A stretch of 64,000 nucleotides of DNA from Litorivivens sp041624475 (GCF_041624475.1 NZ_JBFJUX010000001.1:534878-598877); one strand, 5' to 3'. Positions 54,674 to 63,990 are shown, numbered from the stretch's first letter. The notes: generated from the sequence alone by a model not told the origin. A program made the numbers and translations.

Positions 54674-56452
54674 ATGAATATTATTAAGTCGAGCTTTATT
54701 TGCACGGCGGTGCTGGCGATGGGAATGGGACTTGCCGGCTGTGAGGGTGATGATGGCAGCGCGGGTATACAGGGTCCTGCGGGTAAGGACGCAACAGCAA
54801 GCCGTATATCGCTGTCACTGTTAGGTCGATTCGAAACCAATCAGTTTGACGAGTCGGCCGCGGAAATCGTCGATTTTGATCCGACGACCAAGCGGGTTTT
54901 TGTGGTTAATGCTCAATCCGGTGCAGTCGACGTTCTGGATGCGACGCTGCCCGCGAATGCCACTCTGATCACTTCCCTGAATGTCGCCGCCGATGTTGCC
55001 GGAGCGGTTTCCGGTCTGTCCGCTTCTGATCTGGGAGCGGCAAACAGTGTGTCGGTAAATGGCAATCGCCTTGCGGTTGCGATTGAAGCCAATCCGAAAC
55101 AGAACAACGGTTATATCGCCTTTTACCGTACTGACGGCACATTTGTCTCCGCAGTCGAGGCCGGTGCATTACCTGATATGGTGGTCTTTACTCCGGATGG
55201 CAACAAAGTGCTGGCAGCCAACGAGGGTGAGCCTAACGGTGATTATTCGAATGACCCCGACGGCAGTATCACCATAGTGGATGTCTCTGGCGGGATTGCC
55301 GGTCTAAGCGCGGCCAGTGTCACCAACCTTTCGCTTGATGGGGCTCTGACCGGACCGGTGCGGGTCTCGGCCAAGGCCACAAGCCAGGCTGCAGATATGG
55401 AGCCGGAGTACATCGTGGTGGCCGAAGATAGTCAGACCGCCTACGCCTTTCTTCAGGAAAACAATGCCGTTGCCGAAATCAACCTGAGCAACAACACGGT
55501 CGCTCGTATTGTCGGGCTTGGTTTCAAAGACTATTCCATCCCCGGGAACGAGTTGGATGCCAGCAACAGGGATGGCCTGATCAATATTCGCAACTGGCCC
55601 ATCTTCGGTGTCTACATGCCTGATGGTGCGGACGTCTACACCGTCAGCGGTGTGAATTATCTGGTTACCGCGAATGAGGGCGATGGCCGCGAGTATCTGA
55701 CGGATGCCGTCGATGCGGTAGATTGCACAGCCCAGGGTGGTTTCGATTTCGACGATGGTGATTGCTTCCACTATCTGGACGAGATCCGGATCAAGGATAT
55801 TACCGACAACTCCGGTTTTACCGCAGACTTCCTGGCTCGCGTGCCCGCGGACTTCCAGGATGATGGGCAACTGGGTCGTCTTAAAGTTATTACTGATCTG
55901 GGTACCACCGGCACCTGTGCTTCAGTCGCGGTCACCGGCCAGCCTGGTGCGGATTGTGCCTACGATGCCTTGTACGCGTTTGGTGGTCGTTCATTCACTA
56001 TCTGGAATGCGGACACCATGGAGCCCGTGTTTGATTCAGGTAATGCCTTTGAAGTTATCACCGCCAATCGCTATGGCCTGAATGGTTTCAATGCGAGCAA
56101 TGACGACAATAAAGGCGACGACCGGTCAGACGACAAGGGGCCGGAACCGGAAGCGGTTGAGATCGGTAAAATCAATGGTACGACTTACGCCTTTATCGGT
56201 TTGGAGCGTGTCGGGGGCGTCATGGTTTACGATATCAGCAATCCGCAGGCACCAAACTTTGTGCAGTACATCAACACACGCGACTTTACTATTGCTGACG
56301 TAAAGGCTGACTTCGATCAGGTGGGAGACCTTGGCCCGGAGTCAATCAAGTTTATCGGAGTCAGTGACAGCCCGACAGGCAAGCCCCTGCTTATTGTGGC
56401 CAATGAAGTGAGCGGCACCACTGCGTTTTTCGAGATCAGTGTTATCCAATAA
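54674..56452 (+). CDS. Choice-of-anchor I family lipoprotein (beta-propeller)
   Basis: The ATG at 54674 gives lipobox GMGLAGC followed by GDDGSAGIQGPAGKDA, a collagen-like linker. Then LLGRFETNQFDESAAEIVDFDP and FVVNAQSGAVDVLD start the choice-of-anchor I domain; ANEGEPNGDYSNDPDGSITIVD and TANEGDGREY carry acidic metal-type loops. The end (LGPESIKFIGVSDSPTGKPLLIVANEVSGTTAFFEI) is also typical. Related proteins are often phosphatase-like. The nine codons upstream of this ATG belong to no visible domain. Confidence 0.9.
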   Translation: MNIIKSSFICTAVLAMGMGLAGCEGDDGSAGIQGPAGKDATASRISLSLLGRFETNQFDESAAEIVDFDPTTKRVFVVNAQSGAVDVLDATLPANATLITSLNVAADVAGAVSGLSASDLGAANSVSVNGNRLAVAIEANPKQNNGYIAFYRTDGTFVSAVEAGALPDMVVFTPDGNKVLAANEGEPNGDYSNDPDGSITIVDVSGGIAGLSAASVTNLSLDGALTGPVRVSAKATSQAADMEPEYIVVAEDSQTAYAFLQENNAVAEINLSNNTVARIVGLGFKDYSIPGNELDASNRDGLINIRNWPIFGVYMPDGADVYTVSGVNYLVTANEGDGREYLTDAVDAVDCTAQGGFDFDDGDCFHYLDEIRIKDITDNSGFTADFLARVPADFQDDGQLGRLKVITDLGTTGTCASVAVTGQPGADCAYDALYAFGGRSFTIWNADTMEPVFDSGNAFEVITANRYGLNGFNASNDDNKGDDRSDDKGPEPEAVEIGKINGTTYAFIGLERVGGVMVYDISNPQAPNFVQYINTRDFTIADVKADFDQVGDLGPESIKFIGVSDSPTGKPLLIVANEVSGTTAFFEISVIQ

Positions 56453-56476
56453 TGAAAAAATAATAAGACGTTTTTT

Positions 56477-56500
56477 AAGCCCGCGTTCGCGGGCTTTTTT
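56477..56500 (+). terminator. Rho-independent terminator
   Basis: AGCCCGCG and CGCGGGCT flank a short loop and are followed by six T, 25 bases after the stop codon. Confidence 0.92.
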
Positions 56501-56565
56501 ATGCTTCTTCGAGTATTCAGGTAGATGACAGTGCCAACAGGCCTTTGTATGAAGAGGGGCAAGCC

Positions 56566-56958
56566 TCAGGCGACACTCTTATACTTGACGCCTTTGACCG
56601 CAGGCGCCAGTCCCAGTCGTCGACCTTGTAAGTTGATCATTAAGTATTCTCTGGCGATAAGACCATTGATCTCAGTTTCGCGATAGCCACAGGTAGCGCT
56701 CTCAAGGGGATAGAAGTGATAGCCCTCGCTGAGTCTGGCGTTCACATCACACTCCCTGATCCAGGAGCAGCATCCGAGCGGGTAGCGGGTGGGTTTGAAA
56801 TTGGCCGGCAGCAGGCGGTAGCTTGAAGGCTGGCCGATCAAACGCGTGGTGAGTTTCGACGGCGTGTGAAGTTTGAGTCGCCGATAGTGGTAATAGGCCA
56901 CAGCGCTCGTCAGTAGACCACCGACGATGACACCGAGCAGCAGGCTTAGGGTATGCAT
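56566..56958 (-). CDS. Hypothetical membrane-anchored protein
   Basis: About 130 residues with an N-terminal membrane helix (LSLLLGVIVGGLLTSAVAYY). The rest holds three Cys (GCCSWIRECDVN, ATCGYRE). GAGAGAG lies 7-8 bases before the ATG at 56958; an ATG two codons earlier is the alternative. No family recognised. Confidence 0.6.
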   Translation of the reverse strand: MHTLSLLLGVIVGGLLTSAVAYYHYRRLKLHTPSKLTTRLIGQPSSYRLLPANFKPTRYPLGCCSWIRECDVNARLSEGYHFYPLESATCGYRETEINGLIAREYLMINLQGRRLGLAPAVKGVKYKSVA

Positions 56959-57123
56959 AGTCATTCTCTCTCGATTACAGGTTGCATGGCCGACGTGGCG
57001 CGCAGGCTTAATGCACAGCGCTTGCTGTGCTCAGCCTAGTCTTTCTTTTTTGCAGTGATGTTGCAGAAATATGTCAGCCCGGCCCGTCTGCATAGTGGAG
57101 TGCAGGCCAGTTCCGTTGGCCCC

Positions 57124-57141
57124 CTGTCATATTCCAGACAT
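57124..57141 (+). promoter_or_regulatory. Pho-box-like site
   Basis: CTGTCATATTCCAGACAT has the two 7-base repeats CTGTCAT and CAGACAT at an 11-base period and matches the consensus at 14 of 18 positions. It lies 45 bases before the PHP-domain gene start. Confidence 0.6.
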
Positions 57142-57186
57142 CTTTATGCCCTAAGCTTGTGCCGGATTATTTTCGGGGAGATTCCG

Positions 57187-60100
57187 ATGCAGTATTTTCC
57201 GATGGCCCGTATCGCAGTGCTGACTGGCGCAGCGTTTCTGGCTGCATGTAATTCCGGTGGCTCCTCATCCCCCGGCGCGGCATCCGCTCCGGGTGCACCG
57301 ACAGTAGACGCGCGGCAGGGGCAGTTTATCGATGCGCCGGTGTCTGGAATCTCCTACTCCACCGACGGCGGAGTCACACATCAACTGACTGATGCAGAAG
57401 GTTTTTTCGAATATCAAGACGGTGACATCGTCTACTTTTCATTGGGGGGCATTGAGTTCGGCTCAGCAAGCGGTGCGGATATACTGCAGCCGATAGACCT
57501 TCAACAAGACAGTGCTCAGGCCGCCTCCAATATGGCGCGAGTGCTACTCACGCTGGATCGCGACGGCGCCCCGGCCAACGGCATTCAGATCTCAGACATT
57601 GTCCGGCAGCGAGCCCAATCGCTTTCTCTCCCGGCAACAGCATTTGATATCTCGCCCGAAGATCTCCCCGCCTCAGCCCTCGCCGATTTTGCGCGTTCGG
57701 CGAATCAAGACGGTGAGCGCACCTTGCGCAGCGTCGCGGACGCAGCTGCTGAACAGCATTGCACCGAGCAGGACTTGCAGGATGGTCAATACGATGGCGA
57801 TTGCGAACGGGGCCTGCCTGTGGTCGATGCGGGTACTGAGCAATCAGCGCAGGAAGGGGGTGAGCTGTTTTTGACGGGCAGTGCGACGGCTGCCGGTGAC
57901 CGCTCCGTGCAGCGGATGATCTGGCGCCAGACCAGTGGTCCCAGCGCCGCCATTCAGGGGGCGGTTGATCAGAACCAGCTGCATATCGTTCTGCCACAGG
58001 TGAACGGTGACAGCATTCTGGAATTTCGTTTGACGGCTGTTGATTCTGCGGGGCTCACCGGGACCGATTCGGTACTCGTCAGTGTCACCGACATTCTGCC
58101 CAATCGGGTGCCTGCGGTTGATGCCGGCAATGAACAGACGGTGACGTCCCGCGACAGCGTCGTTCTCTCCGGCGCGGCAGAAGATGCTGATGGCGATATT
58201 GTTGCCACCGCGTGGCGAGTGCTCTCCCAATCACCTGCGGTCAGCTTGCGGAAAATCGACAACAACAGTGTCAGTTTCACTGCGCCCAATGTCGCTGATA
58301 CAACAACCTTGAGCTTTGAGTTTTCGGCAACCGATAACGAAGATGCTACTGCCGCCGACGTCGTGCAGGTGGTTGTTCAGCCTTCGCCCGACAACCAGGT
58401 TCCGTCGATCGATTCGATTCTGGCTGACCCGGGGGTGGCCAGTGTTGGAGAACAGGTTGGTCTCTTGTCTTCCGCCAGCGATGCCGACGATGATCCTCTC
58501 AGCTATATCTGGAAACAGGTAGCACCGGCGGAACCCTTACTCCACATTACTGATGCCGTACTTAACGACGCCGCTACCGAGATGCCTGAACTGGAGCAGG
58601 ATACTGCCTTTGAATTCGAGTTGGCGGTTTCCGACGGCGCCACCTCGGTGGTGCGTAATCTGCAGCTTCTGGGTGTGCCGCCCTCGGCGCAGAAGCCTTC
58701 TCCGGAAGAGTGTTTGAGTAACCCTACGCAATGGGGCTGCCCCTTGTGGACGTATCGGGACATGCTCAGCCCGGAGGACTTCGCGAACTGCAACCCCGAC
58801 CCCAGCGTCGAGTCCTGTCCGTTTTCGGTATTGGTCGATGCGGACCCTGGCTTGCTGAGTTGTCTGACGCTGCGGACTGAAGCTGCTTGCGCGGGAATTG
58901 CTGAAAACCTGTTCGATCCCAGTTATCTAACCGAAAAGATCCCGCCTGACCAAGCGGTGACCAGCTGTAACCCAGCCTACGACGCCGCGACCTACGAGCA
59001 CTATATCGGTGCCTGGCACGAACATACCGGATACTCGGACGGCACCTGGGGGCAGCGGCCCATCGACATGATGGAGCAGGTCAAGGCGAGGGGTTTTGAT
59101 TGGGCCGGTAGTTCAGAACACTCGGATACGCTCGATCCGGGCAATCCGGCAGCACTGCCGCGCGATTGCCCACTGCCCCCTCAAATCGGGGGCATCGGTG
59201 TTGATCCCCGTTGTTTGGTTGGCGATCAGGAGCAGCTCGAGAATAATGTCAGAAAGTGGGCCGCGATTAAGGAAATGGTCGACGCCGTCACTGACGACAG
59301 CTTTACCGGCTTGCGCGGTTTTGAATGGACGTCGGACCGCTTTGGACACATCAACGTGTTTTTCTCCGAGCACGTCATTAACGCGAAAACCGAAGCGGGC
59401 TATGCGGTCAGTATGACCCGTTTCTGGCAATGGTTTACCTACCCGTCGACCTTTGGCGGTGGCGATGACGCGATTCTCAGCTTTAACCATCCGGGGCGAG
59501 AAGACACGATTGAAGGTTTTTTGCATGAGGATGTTCAGGGCAATCTGGAAGACAACCTGGCCGAACTTCCGAAGGATTTGCATGACCCCACGTATACCTT
59601 TAACGATTTTCGCTTTGTGCCCGGAGCCGATTACCGCGCCGTCGCGCTTGAAGTGTTTGGCAAAGGCTCCGAATACGACTCCGGCGGCAGGGGTGGAAGC
59701 TGGCTGTCGTACGCGCTGGATAAGGGCTGGCATCTGGGGCCCATGGGCTCTGAAGACCACCACGGCACCGACTGGGGGGCGGGCTCACTACCCAAGACTG
59801 TAGCGATAGCCCGCAGCCGCGACGCCAATGATCTCCGTGAGGCCTTGCTCGCCCGTCGCTTTTACGCGGTTGCCCAGCACTATAACGACATCCGCATCAG
59901 TTATACCGTCGACGGCCAACCCATGGGTGCACGCATCCGGGCACCCGAGGGAACGCAGCTGAACGCGACTGTGTCGATTTCACGCGGCGGCATTCCCTTT
60001 TCGGCAGAGGTTGAATTTGTCACCGCCGGCAACACCATAGCCGAGTCACTCACCGGAGCCGACGTGGCGACCACCTTGCGCGTGGGTGCAGGGGAATCCT

Positions 60101-60225
60101 ATTATTTTTTGCGAATTCGAGACCCGAAGACAAATCGCCCCATCGCCTTTGCGGCGCCGGTCTGGTTGATAGCCGGGGAATCGGCGCTCCCGGCCTGTCC
60201 CGTGGACGGCGGTGTGCCCCAATAG
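57187..60225 (+). CDS. Large lipoprotein: Ig-like/PKD repeats plus PHP (DUF3604-type) domain
   Basis: The ATG at 57187 has GGGGAG 6 bases upstream and opens a lipoprotein signal (AFLAAC). Residues about 230-560 are Ig/PKD-like repeats (VDAGTEQSAQEGGELFL, VDAGNEQTVTSRDSVVLSG, VRPS-type linkers). The last 400 residues start GAWHEHTGYSDG and SSEHSDTLDP, PHP-type metal motifs, then FEWTSDRFGHINVFF and SFNHPG. Cys residues are abundant between. Probably a cell-surface phosphoesterase; substrate unknown. It is a distant relative of the gene at 1-1927. Confidence 0.85.
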   Translation: MQYFPMARIAVLTGAAFLAACNSGGSSSPGAASAPGAPTVDARQGQFIDAPVSGISYSTDGGVTHQLTDAEGFFEYQDGDIVYFSLGGIEFGSASGADILQPIDLQQDSAQAASNMARVLLTLDRDGAPANGIQISDIVRQRAQSLSLPATAFDISPEDLPASALADFARSANQDGERTLRSVADAAAEQHCTEQDLQDGQYDGDCERGLPVVDAGTEQSAQEGGELFLTGSATAAGDRSVQRMIWRQTSGPSAAIQGAVDQNQLHIVLPQVNGDSILEFRLTAVDSAGLTGTDSVLVSVTDILPNRVPAVDAGNEQTVTSRDSVVLSGAAEDADGDIVATAWRVLSQSPAVSLRKIDNNSVSFTAPNVADTTTLSFEFSATDNEDATAADVVQVVVQPSPDNQVPSIDSILADPGVASVGEQVGLLSSASDADDDPLSYIWKQVAPAEPLLHITDAVLNDAATEMPELEQDTAFEFELAVSDGATSVVRNLQLLGVPPSAQKPSPEECLSNPTQWGCPLWTYRDMLSPEDFANCNPDPSVESCPFSVLVDADPGLLSCLTLRTEAACAGIAENLFDPSYLTEKIPPDQAVTSCNPAYDAATYEHYIGAWHEHTGYSDGTWGQRPIDMMEQVKARGFDWAGSSEHSDTLDPGNPAALPRDCPLPPQIGGIGVDPRCLVGDQEQLENNVRKWAAIKEMVDAVTDDSFTGLRGFEWTSDRFGHINVFFSEHVINAKTEAGYAVSMTRFWQWFTYPSTFGGGDDAILSFNHPGREDTIEGFLHEDVQGNLEDNLAELPKDLHDPTYTFNDFRFVPGADYRAVALEVFGKGSEYDSGGRGGSWLSYALDKGWHLGPMGSEDHHGTDWGAGSLPKTVAIARSRDANDLREALLARRFYAVAQHYNDIRISYTVDGQPMGARIRAPEGTQLNATVSISRGGIPFSAEVEFVTAGNTIAESLTGADVATTLRVGAGESYYFLRIRDPKTNRPIAFAAPVWLIAGESALPACPVDGGVPQ

Positions 60226-60276
60226 CGCTGTCAGAGCAGGGCGGCTTCCGCGGGCTCTAGCGCTGGAGGTGACAAC

Positions 60277-61518
60277 ATGCGCTTGACCAAAGTTATTGCC
60301 ACCGTGCTGGCGGCCCTGGCATGTAGCCACTGTGCCATGCCTGATGCCGCACAGTCGCCTTTGGCACAAGTCGGCCCGAGGCCCTTCTATCTGGTCAGTG
60401 ATATGGATTCGGGGCCGTTGAAGAAGCGGCTTCAGGCGTGCGGCAACCACACCTTCCGGCGTACTGAAATGTCTATCGGGCATCGCGGTGCACCATTGCA
60501 ATTCCCTGAGCACACGCGCGAATCCTATGAGGCGGCCGTGGTCATGGGCGCCGGCATTGTGGAGTGCGATGTCACGTTTACGAAGGATCAGGTTCTGGTT
60601 TGCCGGCACAGCCAGTGCGACCTGCACACCACCACCGATATCCTCAGTCGCCCGAGCCTGGCCCGAAAATGCACGACACCCTTTACACCGGCCAATCCTG
60701 CTACGGGCGAACCGGTGAAGGTAAAGTGCTGTACATCGGATCTTACGGCGGCAGAATTCAAAACCCTCGTCGGCAAGATGGACAGCGCCAATCCAATGGC
60801 TACATCGGTCGACGAGTACATGAATGCCACACCTCGCTGGCAAACGGATCTCTATACACAGCGCGGCACGCTGATGACCCACGCTGAAAGTATCGCTTTG
60901 TTCCGATCACTTGGGGTGAAGATGACGCCGGAACTGAAGCAGCCAAGCGTGGCCATGCCATTCGATGGCTTCACTCAGGCGGACTACGCTCAGAAGCTTA
61001 TTGATGAGTATGTGAATGCGGGCGTAGCTCCCGAGGATGTCTGGCCGCAATCCTTTAACCCGCAAGACATTGAGTACTGGCTGCGGCACACCCCGGCCTT
61101 TGGCGGTCAGGCCGTATTACTGGAAGGTCGCTATGCTGATCCGCGCTTTGCGGCGATTGCGCCTCATCAGTGGCAGCCGAGCATGGGGGCATTGCGTAAG
61201 CAGGGGGTGACGACCATTGCGCCACCTCTATGGCTGTTGCTCAGCACGAATGACGAGGGGGAATTGATTCCCTCACGCTACGCCCGGCAGGCACGACAGG
61301 CGGGGCTGGCTATTATTGCCTGAACGGTGGAGCGCTCCGGCCCTCTGGCCGAGGGCGGCGACTGGTACTTTCAGGGCCTTGACGCTGCCGTCGACAATGA
61401 CGGCGATGTGATGAAGGTGATCGACGTACTGGTCCGGGATGTTGGAGTGATCGGCATCTTTTCCGACTGGCCTGCCACGGTAAGCTATTACGCTAACTGC
61501 ATTAGCGGCTCAGATTAA
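60277..61518 (+). pseudogene. Glycerophosphodiester phosphodiesterase with in-frame TGA
   Basis: The frame reads 348 codons to a TGA at 61321-61323, then continues open for 64 more codons in the same frame. An N-terminal lipobox-like LALAC is followed by GHRGAPLQFPEHT (68-80), ECDVTF and CRHS, the GDPD active site. After the TGA comes TVERSGPLAEGGDWYF and IGIFSDWPATVSYYAN, the conserved GDPD C-terminus. The TGA sits where family members have tryptophan (IIAWTLERSG), so TGG to TGA by one base is likely. Either a recent nonsense mutation, a sequencing error, or readthrough; truncation would remove the last barrel strands. Confidence 0.85.
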
Positions 61519-61811
61519 AGTACCCCTTTGGTGAGTTCCTGATATCTAGCCTTACTTAACGCCATAGCGGCCATCGCATTCTATAGAGCGTGTCATCAGC
61601 TGGTCGTGCGCGTGAGCACCAGCACCTGCCGGCCGGATTATTGACGAGGCCAAGGATAAATCCAACAAATTCAATAAGGTATAGGGCTGGGTGGTGGGGT
61701 GTGTTTTCGCAAACGGTCTCGAATCTCAGTCTGGCAGGTCGGATGGCTTCGTTTGTGTGAAATATTTAATGGAAATGTTTGCCGATTTGCTGTTTGTGTC
61801 CTAGCTTTATA

Positions 61812-61837
61812 GTTACTGCCAATTAGCTGGCAGTAAC
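61812..61837 (+). terminator. Perfect hairpin upstream of the riboswitch
   Basis: GTTACTGCCA and TGGCAGTAAC are perfect arms around ATTAGC, directly before the aptamer. No T-run follows, so it may be an attenuator or simply the terminator of upstream transcription. Confidence 0.45.
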
Positions 61838-61932
61838 CGAAGTAAGGGCAACCCTGCTGAAAGGCAGGTCCGCAAAGCCGCCGGTCTAAGGGTTCGGATT
61901 CCCGAGCCTACGATAGCGGGGCTGCCGGGAGA
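61838..61932 (+). ncRNA. Cyclic-di-GMP-I (GEMM-I) riboswitch
   Basis: The order AGGGCAACCCTGCTGAAAGG, GTCCGCAAAGCCGCCGGTCT, AAGGG...CCGAGCCTACGATAGCGGGG, CTGCCGGGAG reproduces the class-I aptamer: GNRA loop, GCAAAGCC and CCGGUCUAA motifs, and TAGCGGGG. It binds cyclic di-GMP and should control the transcript that runs toward the fnr gene. Confidence 0.9.
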
Positions 61933-61944
61933 GGATATTTCGTT

Positions 61945-62019
61945 ATGCAATTAGTAGCGAGCGACCCGACCGTCAATTCCCTCTGCTCGCCGAGCAGAAC
62001 TTACTTTATGTACACGTGA
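61945..62019 (+). CDS. Candidate 24-residue leader ORF
   Basis: An ATG nine bases after GAGAGGAT, itself part of the riboswitch 3' end, opens 24 codons and stops with TGA. It overlaps a hairpin (TCTGCTCG/CGAGCAGA, 61982-61998). Nothing in its product resembles a known protein; coding is unproven. Confidence 0.25.
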   Translation: MQLVASDPTVNSLCSPSRTYFMYT

Positions 62020-62396
62020 GCCCGATACGATTCGGAAGTGCATTGCGCTTTACTTCCGGCAGTTTCGCGGTGATTCACACCATACAGTTGGCGCGGCTAT
62101 TTTAAGTCGGTTCTTACAAGGTTGAGGTTTTCCCCGCATGTGGGCGGAGACTGCGAACCGTGCTGGAAATATTGTTGATGTATCGGGCATTTGGATATCT
62201 ATGTGGTGTGGTATCCGTTTGAGCGCGTAACGATCCTCTGGCCTGAGGATCATTGAACGCAATTCATCAGGCTTTGGATTGCGTCGACTAGTGAAAAATA
62301 TGCAAGTTCCGGGTGTTCCGGTAAGGAGTAAATAGCCTTTGGTGTGATGGCTGGCATCGCATCCATACAGGAGGGCCGCTGAAAGCGGCTGGGTGT

Positions 62397-63134
62397 ATGC
62401 AAAGTAATAGAGGAAAACAATTAAACCTTTATCTTGCACAGGGAAGTGACAAAGCGGCGTGCTCTTCCTGCGCTCATTTGCAAGTTTGCCTGCCCGGATC
62501 TTTGGTTGGCAGCAAGCTGCTATCGGTTTTTGAAGACATGGTGGGGGGAAGTCAGGTTATCGAGCGGGGCCAGCCGTTGTTTATGGCCGGAGATGTATTT
62601 TCTGAACTGTATATAATCAAGTCAGGCACGTTCAAGGCCGTTGTCGACAAAAAGTCATCCGCTATTCTGGGGTTTAACTTTCCCGCCAACGTCGTCGGTC
62701 TCGAATCGGTTAGCACGGGCACTCATACCCACAGTCTGATTGCCTTGGAGCGCTCTGTGGTCTGCAATTTAAACTACCTTGAGGTGGCAGAGCAATTTCA
62801 ACGCTTACCTGGAGTCGGTGTAAGCATCATCTACGCAATGAGCGCCCAGATCGCCAATACTCTGTCGCTCTTTTTGGTTATACAGGGCGGCACGGTATTA
62901 CAGCGAGTGGCAACCTTCATACTTTATGTTGCCGAGCAGTACGACAGTCGTAATCTGGCCTCGGACGATATCACTCTGCCTATGGGGCGAACGGATATCA
63001 GCAAATTTCTTGGCATATCCGCCGAGTCTCTGAGTCGGAGCCTCAGCCATCTAACCAAGGCGGGGGTTCTGAAAGTCAAAAACCGCAGAATTACTCTGAC
63101 TGATCGCGATGCTCTGGCCGGCTTAGCGCACTAA
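62397..63134 (+). CDS. fnr: FNR-type oxygen-sensing transcription factor
   Basis: The 245-residue CRP/FNR protein has C22, C25 and C31 in CSSCAHLQVC (the exact C-x2-C-x5-C of FNR) and C123 in VVCNLNY, enough for a [4Fe-4S] cluster. The recognition helix has AESLSRSL, the FNR E-x2-S-R type, so it should bind TTGAY-N4-RTCAA sites. The start is within a hairpin of the leader and no good Shine-Dalgarno precedes it, so translation may be regulated. Confidence 0.92.
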   Translation: MQSNRGKQLNLYLAQGSDKAACSSCAHLQVCLPGSLVGSKLLSVFEDMVGGSQVIERGQPLFMAGDVFSELYIIKSGTFKAVVDKKSSAILGFNFPANVVGLESVSTGTHTHSLIALERSVVCNLNYLEVAEQFQRLPGVGVSIIYAMSAQIANTLSLFLVIQGGTVLQRVATFILYVAEQYDSRNLASDDITLPMGRTDISKFLGISAESLSRSLSHLTKAGVLKVKNRRITLTDRDALAGLAH

Positions 63135-63617
63135 TCCTCAAACAGCTAGTTAATTTTTCTTCCGATTTTTCTAAACCTTCCTTGCGTGAAGCCGGTGCAT
63201 TAACGAACCGTCTGTGAGGCATATCAGAATACTCGAAGGTGGTTCGTTAAAAAATGATGAGCATGCCCCCCGGAATTTCAACGAGGCTTTTCGTCTTTGG
63301 CGAAGGGGTGGAGTTTCGGCGAGAGTTAAAAGCCCGAGCCCACAAGGTAGGCTCGGGAGTGCGCCAGGATTACATCACGAACTCACAAATAAATGTGGAG
63401 GATAGTCCGCAACGTATATGCACTTTCAAAAACACAATTACAGTATTGTCGGTTTGTATATTGCTTGGAATAGAGGATTACCCGTAGTGCGGAAAAATCT
63501 GCTTGGAGGTTATCGGGGGAAGTATCTTGCTGTCGTTTTCGAGATGGCGGTTATTCTTATTAAGCCTTCTCAGCTGACTGCGAAAAGACACAGAAATTGC
63601 AAACAGGTTGCATCGTG
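63135..63617. other. Region without a supported gene
   Basis: Two short plus-strand frames (63214-63405 and 63254-63487) overlap out of frame and have no family resemblance. A strong hairpin CCCGAGCC/GGCTCGGG lies at 63333-63356. GGATAGTCCGCAACG follows near 63400, a motif reminiscent of structured RNA, but I cannot assign a class. Confidence 0.4.
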
Positions 63618-63839
63618 TTAATGAAATAATCCTTGGCCTGCAATATCCAATATCTCTGAGTGAAAGCCGAAAACCAGCGCTGAAATGGCAATCAGGCTTG
63701 CCGATTTAGCGCGCTCCTTTTTCACCGGTATCTTGTTAAGCCGATAAAAGTAGCCCGATCTTTGGAGTGTCGTCCATAGGGCGATCGCGATGATGGCTGT
63801 TAGTGAAAGTGCTATATAAGCGCTGCTGGTTGTAGTCAT
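63618..63839 (-). CDS. Hypothetical small membrane protein
   Basis: A 73-residue frame with two membrane segments (YIALSLTAIIAIALWTTL, ASLIAISALVFGFHSEIL) and a basic loop between them (KIPVKKERAKS). GGGGCGGG lies about 5 bases before the ATG. No family recognised. An FNR-type box lies 138 bases upstream. Confidence 0.55.
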   Translation of the reverse strand: MTTTSSAYIALSLTAIIAIALWTTLQRSGYFYRLNKIPVKKERAKSASLIAISALVFGFHSEILDIAGQGLFH

Positions 63840-63976
63840 AATTCCCGCCCCTCTCGATAGTGCTTTCTACGTATTGTTCGCCTCGGTCTATTGATATGTC
63901 TTTTTTGTCTTTGCTTTTAACGGTAGACAACCATCGAGATATCGCAAGTTTTTAGTGGGAAAAGCAGTCTAATTAT

Positions 63977-63990
63977 TGACGTCCGTCAAA
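63977..63990. promoter_or_regulatory. FNR/DNR-type box
   Basis: TTGACGTCCGTCAA is a perfect TTGAC-N4-GTCAA palindrome, fitting FNR-family (FNR/DNR) sites. It lies at the right edge of the window and could serve the small membrane gene or a gene beyond the edge. Confidence 0.6.

Larger units (their letters stand above)
61519..62396. other. Long non-coding leader region (877 bases)
   Basis: No credible gene lies here. It contains a c-di-GMP riboswitch (61838-61932), an upstream hairpin (61812-61837), a small ORF (61945-62019), a hairpin GATCCTC/GAGGATC at 62232-62251 and a GAAA-capped hairpin near 62363-62396 whose right arm includes the fnr start codon. The 61519-61800 part shows nothing. Confidence 0.6.

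Noticed and set aside
60046..60882. 278-codon minus-strand open frame
   Set aside because: It is antisense to the PHP lipoprotein end and the GDPD gene, both with family motifs.
61321..61323. TGA as a selenocysteine codon in the GDPD gene
   Set aside because: GDPD enzymes have Trp, not Cys, at this position, and no bacterial SECIS-like hairpin is evident right after the codon.
62244..62266. FNR box upstream of fnr (TTGAACGCAATTCA)
   Set aside because: The half-sites are TTGAA/TTCA with five bases between, not the TTGAY-N4-RTCAA pattern.
63214..63487. Two overlapping small plus-strand ORFs
   Set aside because: No Shine-Dalgarno, no domain, and they overlap out of frame with a strong hairpin.
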